This document shows positions 41,110 to 48,383 of a stretch of 64,000 nucleotides of DNA, piece by piece. The stretch lies in NCBI RefSeq assembly GCF_001632805.1, contig NZ_CP007220.1, positions 3,410,001-3,474,000 of the forward strand, read 5' to 3'. A model generated the notes under the pieces. It was not told the DNA's origin. It saw only the letters and a list, made by a program, of their open reading frames with translations, and did not search any database. The position numbers and the translations under genes were made by a program. Within the stretch, counting starts at the first letter, position 1; every line of letters begins with the position of its first letter. This stretch comes from Mycobacteroides chelonae CCUG 47445. Its GTDB lineage: Bacteria > Actinomycetota > Actinomycetes > Mycobacteriales > Mycobacteriaceae.

Positions 41110-41136
41110 CCATCCGGAGAACGTTTGGCACCGAAT
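41110..41136 (+). promoter_or_regulatory. SigK-type promoter for the cyclopropane synthase-photolyase operon
   Basis: CCATCC (41110-41115) and CCGAAT (41131-41136) with the same 15-nt spacer as the divergent promoter 55 bp away. It would start a transcript near 41143 with an untranslated leader of about 105 nt before the cyclopropane synthase gene. Confidence 0.8.
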
Positions 41137-41249
41137 TATCACCAAGCCGCACAGACATGCCCTCAGAGTGCGGCCCTTCCCGTGCGCCCGCGGGAGGAAG
41201 GCCAGCAGGTAGACGTTCCCCCGTACCGCCTACGAAAGGTTCCGCCCAG

Positions 41250-42143
41250 ATGTCAGACTCACCGCGGCTTCGCCCACACTTCGCCGATGTTCAGGCTCAT
41301 TACGACCTGTCAGACGATTTCTTCCGTCCTTTTCTCGACCCGACCCAGACATATAGCTGCGCCTACTTCGAACGCGACGATATGACTCTTCAGGAGGCTC
41401 AAATCGCCAAGATCGACCTGGCGTTGGGCAAGCTGCACCTGGAGCCCGGGATGACGCTGCTGGATGTGGGGTGCGGTTGGGGTGCCACCCTCAATCGCGC
41501 ACTGGAAAAGTACGACGTCAACGTCATCGGTTTGACTCTGAGCAAAAATCAGAAGGCGCACGTCGAGAAGCTTTTGGCGGCGTCCTCGAGCACCCGGTCA
41601 AAGAGCGTCCAGCTGCACGGGTGGGAAGAGTTCGACGGCAAGGTCGATCGGATCGTGTCGATCGGCGCATTCGAACATTTCGGCTTTGACCGCTACGACG
41701 ACTTTTTCAGGTTCGCCTACAACGCGCTGCCTGACGACGGCGTCATGCTGCTGCACACCATCACCGGGTTGCACCCCAACGAAATCACCGCCAAGGGTCT
41801 GCCGCTGAGTTTCGAGCTGGCACGCTTCATCAAATTCATAATCACCGAGATCTTCCCTGGCGGTCGCCTCCCCACCATCGAGATGGTGCGAGAGCATGCC
41901 GAGCGGGCGGGCTTCACCTGCACGCGAGTACACCAACTGCAGCAGCACTACGCCAAGACCCTGGACCTGTGGGCGGCAGCACTCAAGGAACACAAGGATG
42001 AGGCCATCGCCATCCAGGATGAGGTTGTCTACGAGCGTTACATGAAGTACCTCACCGGATGTGCGAACTACTTCCGCATCGGCTACATCGACGTCGCCCA
42101 ATTCACCCTCCCGAAGCTGCACATCCCGTATCTCGAGAAGTAG
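41250..42143 (+). CDS. Cyclopropane/mycolic acid-type SAM methyltransferase
   Basis: 297 residues from ATG 41250 with GAAAGG upstream. The family start RPHFADVQAHYDLSDDFF, the TYSCAYFERDDMTLQEAQIAK segment, SAM motif LLDVGCGWGATLNRALEKYDV and SIGAFEHFGFDRYDDFF match the CmaA/MmaA/PcaA and UfaA2 group. It adds a methylene or methyl group to a double bond of a lipid chain. First gene of the rightward SigK-type operon; a different subfamily from UfaA1 in the other arm. Confidence 0.88.
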   Translation: MSDSPRLRPHFADVQAHYDLSDDFFRPFLDPTQTYSCAYFERDDMTLQEAQIAKIDLALGKLHLEPGMTLLDVGCGWGATLNRALEKYDVNVIGLTLSKNQKAHVEKLLAASSSTRSKSVQLHGWEEFDGKVDRIVSIGAFEHFGFDRYDDFFRFAYNALPDDGVMLLHTITGLHPNEITAKGLPLSFELARFIKFIITEIFPGGRLPTIEMVREHAERAGFTCTRVHQLQQHYAKTLDLWAAALKEHKDEAIAIQDEVVYERYMKYLTGCANYFRIGYIDVAQFTLPKLHIPYLEK

Positions 42144-42166
42144 CGATCGTCGAAAGGAGCAAGAAA

Positions 42167-42814
42167 TTGAGTGCCATCGTGCCGCTGTGGACTCTGGGGG
42201 CCGAACTACTCAAAGCCGCGGGCAATATCGTCGGAATCCGTTCGGGGACCGAAGAACCGCGGTACTCGTCACGGCCTCTGACCGCTTCGGTGCAGATCAG
42301 GCAGTACAGCAGCCGAATCGCGGCAGAAACCACCGTCTTGGCCGATGACGACCGGGCACGCAGCGAGGGTTTTCGCCGCCTTGCGGGTTACATTTTCGGC
42401 AAGAACCACAGACAGGCCAAGATCGCCATGACCGCACCAGTAGCCCAACAAAACGACACCATCGCCATGACGGCCCCAGTAAGCCAACTGTCAAGTCCAA
42501 CTGGCGGTTCAATAATCCGGTTTTACATGCCGGCGAAATGGACGCTGGCAAGCCTGCCCACTCCGGGCGATGAGAGCATCCGGCTCACCGAAGTGCCTGC
42601 CGAGACGCTCGCGGTGCTGCGCTTCAGCGGTGACCGATCGGTGGCCACCGTCGCCAGACGAACCGATGAGCTGCTTAATACCCTGCGCAACAAAAACATA
42701 GAGACCTCGGGCGATCCCCAAGCCTGGTTCTACGACCCGCCGTGGACACTCTCGTGCGCTCGACGCAACGAGATTGCCGTCCCCATCCACACACGGGGCG
42801 ACGACGGCTTCTGA
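42167..42814 (+). CDS. SOUL family heme-binding protein
   Basis: 215 residues from TTG 42167 with GAAAGGAG 6 nt upstream. The SOUL/HBP pattern is seen in VQIRQYSSRIAAETTV, AGYIFGKNHRQAKIAMTAPV, FYMPAKWTLASLP and the terminal WFYDPPWTLSCARRNEIAVPI. SOUL proteins bind heme or porphyrin intermediates. Lies 23 nt after the methyltransferase. Porphyrins are photosensitisers, so binding them would suit a light-stress regulon. Confidence 0.85.
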   Translation: MSAIVPLWTLGAELLKAAGNIVGIRSGTEEPRYSSRPLTASVQIRQYSSRIAAETTVLADDDRARSEGFRRLAGYIFGKNHRQAKIAMTAPVAQQNDTIAMTAPVSQLSSPTGGSIIRFYMPAKWTLASLPTPGDESIRLTEVPAETLAVLRFSGDRSVATVARRTDELLNTLRNKNIETSGDPQAWFYDPPWTLSCARRNEIAVPIHTRGDDGF

Positions 42815-42863
42815 GGGACCACGCAGAGGACGGCGGAACTAGACTTCCCGTGATCGGAGACTT

Positions 42864-44222
42864 ATGGGTATCAGTGGCTCGGTGATTGTCGACGCGTCCG
42901 TCGAGGACGTGTTCGCCTGGTACTCCAGGCCGGGCGCGTTCAATCGCTTGGCGGCACCGTGGGCGCCGGTCGAGGTGCGTACCGAAGCCGCCTCGCTGCG
43001 CGACGGGACTGCTGTATTGGATTTACCGGGAGGCTTGCGCTGGGTCGCCCGGCACGATCAGAAAGCGTTCCTGCCCGGCCGGCGATTCGTCGACGAAGGA
43101 GTTGCGACGGGACTGCGATCGGCGGTCAGTGGTGTGTTGCCCTGGCGGCATATTCACGAGTTCGAGCCCGTCGGCGATAGCAGCACGCGGGTGCGCGACA
43201 CGATCGAAACTCCCATTCCGGAGCGCCTTCTCGCCGACCTCATCGCATATCGCCACCGGCAACTCACCTGGGATCTGGCGGCACATCGGAGGGCCGCCGA
43301 CCACGGAATAAACGCCTTGACGGTGGCTGTTACCGGCGCAACCGGCTTAGTGGGCACCGCACTTACCGCGTTCCTCAGCACCGGTGGACACCGCGTGATT
43401 CGCCTAGTCCGCGGAGAGCCGAAGAGTCCTACGGAGCGAAATTGGGAGCCAGACAATCCCGACCCGGCCGCGCTCGAGGGCGTTGATGCCGTTATCCATC
43501 TGGCGGGTGCCACCATCGCCGGACGCTTCACCCAGCGGCACAAAGAGCTGATCGCCTCAAGCCGAATCGAGCCCACGCGCCTGCTTTCCCGAGCCGCCGC
43601 ATCCGCAGGTGTCGGTACCTTCGTGAGCGCCTCAGCGGTGGGGTACTACGGGAAGAACCGAGACGACGAAACGCTCACCGAGACAAGCCCTCCCCCGCCG
43701 ACGGCAGACTTTCTTTCCAACGTGGTGGCTCGTTGGGAGCAGGCAGCGTTAGCCGGCGAGGGTGCCGAGACCCGCGTTGTCACTGTCCGCACCGGCATAG
43801 TTCAGTCACCACGCGGCGGAACGCTCAAGCTTCTGCTCCCGCTCTTCCGGGCCGGTTTGGGCGGACGCCTGGGCTCCGGCACCCAGTGGTTGCCCTGGAT
43901 CGGCATCGACGACTTGGTGGACATCTATCATCGCTGCCTGTGGGACCTTTCGCTATCGGGCCCCGTTAACGCCGTGGCGCCCGGCGTGGTTCGCAACATC
44001 GACTACACGCGCGCACTGGCCCAGGCGGTCCACCGCCCGGCCGTCGTACCAGTGCCTGCCTTCGGCCCTGCGCTCCTACTCGGACGCGAGGGCGCCGATG
44101 AACTCGCGATGGCAAGTCAGCGTGTCTCTCCGGCAACGCTATTGGACCGTCAGCATGTTTTCCGCACGCACAATATCGGCCCCGCCCTGGGGCATCTCTT
44201 GGGAAGCCCGATCGGTTCGTGA
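42864..44222 (+). CDS. TIGR01777-type protein: SRPBCC domain fused to SDR epimerase
   Basis: 452 residues. Residues 1-150 are a SRPBCC domain (ISGSVIVDASVEDVFAWYSRPGAFNRLA); residues about 152-450 are an extended SDR with the cofactor motif VTGATGLVGTALTAFL, VIHLAGATIAGRFT and the C-terminal DUF1731-like LLGREGADELAMASQRVSP. The family is linked to cell-division inhibitor SulA-like annotation but has no proven reaction. It is coupled to the photolyase by GTGA overlap. Confidence 0.87.
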   Translation: MGISGSVIVDASVEDVFAWYSRPGAFNRLAAPWAPVEVRTEAASLRDGTAVLDLPGGLRWVARHDQKAFLPGRRFVDEGVATGLRSAVSGVLPWRHIHEFEPVGDSSTRVRDTIETPIPERLLADLIAYRHRQLTWDLAAHRRAADHGINALTVAVTGATGLVGTALTAFLSTGGHRVIRLVRGEPKSPTERNWEPDNPDPAALEGVDAVIHLAGATIAGRFTQRHKELIASSRIEPTRLLSRAAASAGVGTFVSASAVGYYGKNRDDETLTETSPPPPTADFLSNVVARWEQAALAGEGAETRVVTVRTGIVQSPRGGTLKLLLPLFRAGLGGRLGSGTQWLPWIGIDDLVDIYHRCLWDLSLSGPVNAVAPGVVRNIDYTRALAQAVHRPAVVPVPAFGPALLLGREGADELAMASQRVSPATLLDRQHVFRTHNIGPALGHLLGSPIGS

Positions 44223-45586
44223 CCGTTATCTGGTGGGCCCGCCGCGACTTGCGGTTGGCCGACAATCCCGCGCTCCGGGCTGCGGCCGCGAGCGGTGATG
44301 TGCTTGCCGTCTTTGTCCTGGACCCGCAGTTGCTTGGTAGCGCAGCACGCCCGCGGGATGCGTGGCTTGCCGCCAGCGTTGTTGACCTTGATCAACAGCT
44401 CGATGGACGGCTCTGCCTCTGTTCCGGTGCGCCGGAACAGGTCCTGGTAGAGCTGGCTGAACGTGTCGGCGCAAGTGAAGTGCACGTGGCCCGGGAGACG
44501 ACCCCCTTCGGCAGGCGCCGAGATACGTCGGTATCGGCCGCGCTGGCCAAGATCGGTGTGGACTGGATCGAGACGGGCTCGCCCTACGCAGTGACGCCGG
44601 GCCGAATCACTAAATCAGACGGGTCTGCGTATCGGGTGTTCACCGCGTTCGAACGCGCCTGGCGCGAGCACCACTGGCCGCGCCCCGCCCAGCTGAACAC
44701 CAGCCCTCCCTGGGCGAAGCCTCCCAAGTCCGCACAATCAGGCCCCGCTCGGTCGTTACTCGCCGAGCTCGCCCAAAGCTGCAGCATCACTTTGCCTCCC
44801 GCAGGTGAAGGTGCGGCCCGCGCGCGGTGGGAACACTTCCTCAAACACGAGCTGACCGGGTATGCCGTCGGTCGTGACCGCGCCGACGTGGACGCCACAT
44901 CCAAGATCTCGCCCTACCTCAAAGTCGGGGCGATCCACCCCCGCACATTGCTTGCCGACCTGGCAGCCATCACAGGCCAGGACGCCGCCAAATTCAGGTC
45001 GGAGCTCGCCTGGCGAGACTTCTATGCCGACGTGCTGTACCACCAGCCGCAATCCGCGCACGCCGACTTGACCGATGCCCTAGCGCATTTGACCTATACC
45101 GAACCCGGCGAGGGCTTCACGGCCTGGCAACGCGGGGAAACCGGATACCCATTGGTGGATGCCGGCATGCGGCAACTACTTGCCGAAGGGTGGATGCATA
45201 ACCGAGTACGGATGGTCACCGCGAGCTTCCTCACCAAGGATCTCCACATCTGGTGGCCACATGGAGCCAAGCACTTCATGAACCATCTCATCGACGCCGA
45301 TAGCGCATCCAACACACACGGCTGGCAATGGGTCGCGGGAACGGGCACCGATGCGGCGCCGTACTTCCGAGTCTTCAACCCCACGGCTCAAGCGCAAAAG
45401 TTCGACCCGAACGGCGAATACATCCGCAGACACATCCCGGAACTACGGCACCTGCCCGGAGCCTCGGCCATCACACCCTGGAAACACCCCGACGGCCATG
45501 CGCGCGGGTACCCGACACCCATCCTCGATCACGCAGAGGAACGGAACATCGCGCTGCACCGTTACCGGTCCAGGCAAGACCACTAG
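44219..45586 (+). CDS. phr: Deoxyribodipyrimidine photolyase
   Basis: 455 residues. N-terminal antenna domain (VIWWARRDLRLADNPAL), C-terminal FAD domain with WRDFYADVLYHQP, GMRQLLAEGWMHNRVRMVTA, DLHIWWPHGAKHFMNHLIDAD and HGWQWVAGTGTDAAPYFRVF. It splits UV-induced cyclobutane pyrimidine dimers using blue light. GTG start overlapping the TIGR01777 gene. The position at the end of an operon with a SigK-type promoter links DNA photorepair to SigK. Confidence 0.93.
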   Translation: MTVIWWARRDLRLADNPALRAAAASGDVLAVFVLDPQLLGSAARPRDAWLAASVVDLDQQLDGRLCLCSGAPEQVLVELAERVGASEVHVARETTPFGRRRDTSVSAALAKIGVDWIETGSPYAVTPGRITKSDGSAYRVFTAFERAWREHHWPRPAQLNTSPPWAKPPKSAQSGPARSLLAELAQSCSITLPPAGEGAARARWEHFLKHELTGYAVGRDRADVDATSKISPYLKVGAIHPRTLLADLAAITGQDAAKFRSELAWRDFYADVLYHQPQSAHADLTDALAHLTYTEPGEGFTAWQRGETGYPLVDAGMRQLLAEGWMHNRVRMVTASFLTKDLHIWWPHGAKHFMNHLIDADSASNTHGWQWVAGTGTDAAPYFRVFNPTAQAQKFDPNGEYIRRHIPELRHLPGASAITPWKHPDGHARGYPTPILDHAEERNIALHRYRSRQDH

Positions 45587-46077
45587 CTATTCAGCTGCCA
45601 CACCGAGAAATTCAGCACCGCCGCGAACGTCGTCCATGCCACATAGGGAAGCAACAAGATTGCGGCCCAACGGCTTCGGTTCCAGAAAAGCACCACCGTT
45701 GCGGCAACAAATCCCCATAGCACCAGGATCTCGATGAATGCCACTCCCCGCCAGCCAAGTCCAAAGAACAGCGGTGTCCACGCCATGTTCAGGACGAGCT
45801 GTACGCCGTACACAATCAGCGGCACACGGTTTTCCTGTGATGGCTCTGACCGCCATACCAGCCAGGCCGATATCGCCATCAATACATACAGCGCCGTCCA
45901 TACGGGACCAAAAAGGTAGGCCGGTGGCGCCCAACCAGGTTGTTGCAGGCGCCCATAGGTGTCCGCAGCGCGCGTCGCGGCTGCGCCGCCAACTCCCGCG
46001 GCGACGGTCACCGCAATGACAGAAACGGCGAGCGCAGCCCACTCCCTGGGCCAGCGGCGCGAAATCCCCTGAGTCAT
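45583..46077 (-). CDS. tspO: TspO/MBR family tryptophan-rich sensory protein
   Basis: 164 residues from ATG 46077. Five membrane spans and the family motifs LQQPGWAPPAYLFGPVWTALYVLMAISAWLVW-type text (here QPGWAPPAYLFGPVWTALY), LVLNMAWTPLFFGLGW and the terminal YVAWTTFAAVLNFSVWQLN. TspO binds porphyrins and in Rhodobacter controls light- and oxygen-dependent genes. Overlaps the convergent photolyase gene by 4 nt. No SigK-type promoter is seen upstream of it. Confidence 0.9.
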   Translation of the reverse strand: MTQGISRRWPREWAALAVSVIAVTVAAGVGGAAATRAADTYGRLQQPGWAPPAYLFGPVWTALYVLMAISAWLVWRSEPSQENRVPLIVYGVQLVLNMAWTPLFFGLGWRGVAFIEILVLWGFVAATVVLFWNRSRWAAILLLPYVAWTTFAAVLNFSVWQLNS

Positions 46078-46266
46078 ATCGACATAGTAGACAGAATTCG
46101 CACGTCGGTAATGCTCTACTCCGATCTCGGTCCAACATCGCCGGACGTCCTCGCCCGGGTACGTGCCCGTGGTTCTGAAACCCATCAACACTCAAGCGGA
46201 GACGTCGGGATAATGAGGTCTGGCAAGCAGCTAAGGCAGCGGCCATAGTCGAAGCGCTGGCTGTCT

Positions 46267-46731
46267 TCAACGGCGGTCGAAACATTCTCCACGCGGCTTT
46301 GAAGGTAGAAAGCCGAAGATAATCGGCATCAGGGATCCGATGTAGGGCAAGATCGCTAGGAGCGCCATCCACCCGGAAAAGTCGGCGTCGTGGAGCCTGC
46401 GGACCATCAGCGCCCAGGCCGGAATCGCCCATACCAGCATGAATCCGATGAGCACGGTCACGCCCATACGCTCAAGCGAGCTCTCTGTCCCGAGGGCCAC
46501 TCCACATACAAGAAGGCCTGCGGCCGCAGTTTGTGCCAGCATGACCCACCAGTACTCGCTGCGCGACGCTCGACCAGAGAAGCGGGCGTAACTACGGAAG
46601 AACCGAGTCATCGCCTGACCAAATGTTGCCCCGTACAAGGGGAGGGCCAAATCGCGTGGATCGGTCGCGCCGAGGAGTTTGGAGACTTCCTGGCGATTCG
46701 TCTTGGACGGCGACGATTCGGCGTGTGTCAT
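46267..46731 (-). CDS. DUF805 membrane protein
   Basis: 154 residues. Starts with a 45-residue soluble stretch, then FFRSYARFSGRASRSEYWWVMLAQTAAAGLLV, RMGVTVLIGFMLVWAIPAWALMVRRLHDADFSGWMALLAILPYIGSL-type DUF805 text with three to four membrane spans (RRLHDADFSGW is the diagnostic motif). Function is unknown; found in many bacteria as a small inner-membrane protein. Confidence 0.85.
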   Translation of the reverse strand: MTHAESSPSKTNRQEVSKLLGATDPRDLALPLYGATFGQAMTRFFRSYARFSGRASRSEYWWVMLAQTAAAGLLVCGVALGTESSLERMGVTVLIGFMLVWAIPAWALMVRRLHDADFSGWMALLAILPYIGSLMPIIFGFLPSKPRGECFDRR

Positions 46732-46834
46732 CGGTGCCTCTGTTGATTAGTCGGGTTCGGTGGGACTACATGCCTTCGTGGCGGAATGAGAATCGGCCGC
46801 TCGAAGGCCTCGGTTCTCACCTTGGCCGTTTCCG

Positions 46835-47233
46835 CTACTTCATGCCCTCAAACGGGTTCCATGACCGGCTGCCCTTGATCTGGTCAAGGTAATAGGAGTA
46901 GTTCGCCGTCATCATCAGCACTCCCCCAAGTCCAGCGCTGGCGGCCTGATACATCGTCTCGGACGCATCGACCGCGAGCAGAACGGTACCGATCGCCAAC
47001 GTGAGTATCAGGATAGTGAAGCCCTTGCGCCACATACCCTTAACGAAGAAGTAGATGGGACCGAAGAAGAACGCCAATATATTGCAGCCGAGCATTACCC
47101 TGGCACCAAAAGGTAGAGCCTTATAGGCCGCGTCAGATTCGGGTGTGGAGCCTGTGCGCCCGTACTGGTCATAGAAATCAAACCGCCACTGCCAAATCGA
47201 AACCGACTCGGCAGGATCATCAGCCTGACTCAT
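46835..47233 (-). CDS. DUF2628-like small membrane protein
   Basis: 132 residues from ATG 47231-47233 with GAGGGGGT upstream. WQWRFDFYDQYGRTG, then GARVMLGCNILAFFFGPIYFFVKGMWRKGFTILILTLAIG-type text, the DUF2628 hallmark FFFGPIYFFVKGMWRKG, and three membrane spans. Function unknown. Same direction as the DUF805 gene but 103 nt apart. Confidence 0.75.
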   Translation of the reverse strand: MSQADDPAESVSIWQWRFDFYDQYGRTGSTPESDAAYKALPFGARVMLGCNILAFFFGPIYFFVKGMWRKGFTILILTLAIGTVLLAVDASETMYQAASAGLGGVLMMTANYSYYLDQIKGSRSWNPFEGMK

Positions 47234-47430
47234 CTTGACCCCCTCGATCTAGACCACTGAAAATTTCGCATCACTGCATCAGCCTTTGCCGCCCCTAAGT
47301 GCGCTCTGCCATATGGGAACCGGCGACCAACGGGGAATTCTGTTGGTGCAGAACAATAGCCTTCGTGAACACATCGAGTTCCGTACGTGGCTGTCATCAA
47401 GGTAACCGCAACCGAAACCGGACCAGGGCC

Positions 47431-47766
47431 TCATCGAGAGACCCTCAACGAAGTGAGGAGCTTGGCGGCGAGAAGCCGGACTTCATCCCATCGAGCATCC
47501 AACTGCAGCCCCTCATACGACCACTGGCCGACATCCGGGGCCTCTGACATCGCGATCAGAAGACGATCCACGCCGAGCGCGTACACACCCTGCTGATCAG
47601 TTAACGAAAGCCGTTCTGACACAAGCAAAGATTCGAACTCAAGCGCCAGTTCATCAGTTCCCACGCCAAGCTCCTGTAGGTAGCTGATCTGAACTTCCGG
47701 CGAAGCTGCCATTCGCGCAACAAGCTCCACGAAACTGTTACGCCAGTTGTCGATGCCTGATGTCAT
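47431..47766 (-). CDS. Small helical protein downstream of toxin/immunity genes
   Basis: 111 residues from ATG 47766. The sequence is acidic and helical (WRNSFVELVARMAASPEVQISYLQELGV, ARWDEVRLLAAKLLTSLRV) with no recognised motif. Start lies 47 nt after the duplicated-domain protein, and it has the same orientation, so it probably belongs to the toxin locus. It could be a second immunity protein or a chaperone; neither is proven. Confidence 0.6.
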   Translation of the reverse strand: MTSGIDNWRNSFVELVARMAASPEVQISYLQELGVGTDELALEFESLLVSERLSLTDQQGVYALGVDRLLIAMSEAPDVGQWSYEGLQLDARWDEVRLLAAKLLTSLRVSR

Positions 47767-47813
47767 CGGATTACCCCTCCGCGGCCATGAGCGTCGGGCG
47801 CTCTGACATTGCG

Positions 47814-48383
47814 TTAGCCAGTTCGGCCAGACCAGATCTCGGCCAGTACCGATTTGGGTGTGCGCCTGCCGCCACGCCATTGCGCGACAGCTTCTTGTGG
47901 CCACACATAGGAAGGGAAGAACAGCGTTGACAGATCCGGGCCGATCAGCACCGAACCCGCGCCTCTGGCCTCGCTTGAGACCACGACGATCCCATCTTCC
48001 ATGTCATTTGCCCGGGCAGCTGCTGCTTCAAGGGTCCCATTGAGGAGCCCCGCGGCCACACTGAGTTTCTCGTCACGGGTTGCCACATGGGAGTGGCGTC
48101 CTACCGTTTCCGAGGGTAACTGCCAAAGCAAAGCGAACTCTTCGACCGGTGTACGTTGTCCGCTGCGCCAGTATTCGAGCGCATCGTTGCCGTCATTGAA
48201 CGGCGGTACGAACATGGTTGAAAGATCGGGAGCGACCACCACGGCACCAACTTTAGGCAGTGGACTTTCGATCAAGATCAAACCAGACTCAAGGTCTTGA
48301 GCGGTCTGCTCCGCCGCATCGATGCCAATGTTCATGCACTGAGCACCGACCGCGATCTGCTGCTCTCTACTCACCCTAATCAC
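47814..48383 (-). CDS. Two-repeat domain protein, candidate immunity protein
   Basis: 189 residues from GTG 48383, whose GTGA overlaps the toxin stop. It consists of two copies of one roughly 85-residue domain: residues about 5-90 (GAVVVAPDLSTMFVPPF, ALEYWRSGQRTPVEEFALLW) and about 100-185 (GSVLIGPDLSTLFFPSY, AVAQWRGGRRTPKSVLAEIW). Coupling directly to a toxin ending in a papain-like domain is the usual immunity-gene position. No known immunity family was recognised by eye. The domain may bind the toxin as a tandem unit. Confidence 0.7.
   Translation of the reverse strand: MIRVSREQQIAVGAQCMNIGIDAAEQTAQDLESGLILIESPLPKVGAVVVAPDLSTMFVPPFNDGNDALEYWRSGQRTPVEEFALLWQLPSETVGRHSHVATRDEKLSVAAGLLNGTLEAAAARANDMEDGIVVVSSEARGAGSVLIGPDLSTLFFPSYVWPQEAVAQWRGGRRTPKSVLAEIWSGRTG

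Noticed and set aside
41157..41249. Longer start (ATG 41157) for the cyclopropane synthase gene
   Set aside because: It adds a Pro/Arg-rich stretch not expected in the family, whereas ATG 41250 has GAAAGG upstream and aligns with relatives.
46078..46266. SigK-type promoter upstream of tspO
   Set aside because: CCATCC with CCGAAT at suitable spacing is not found there; only a loose GCGAATTC-like sequence is present.
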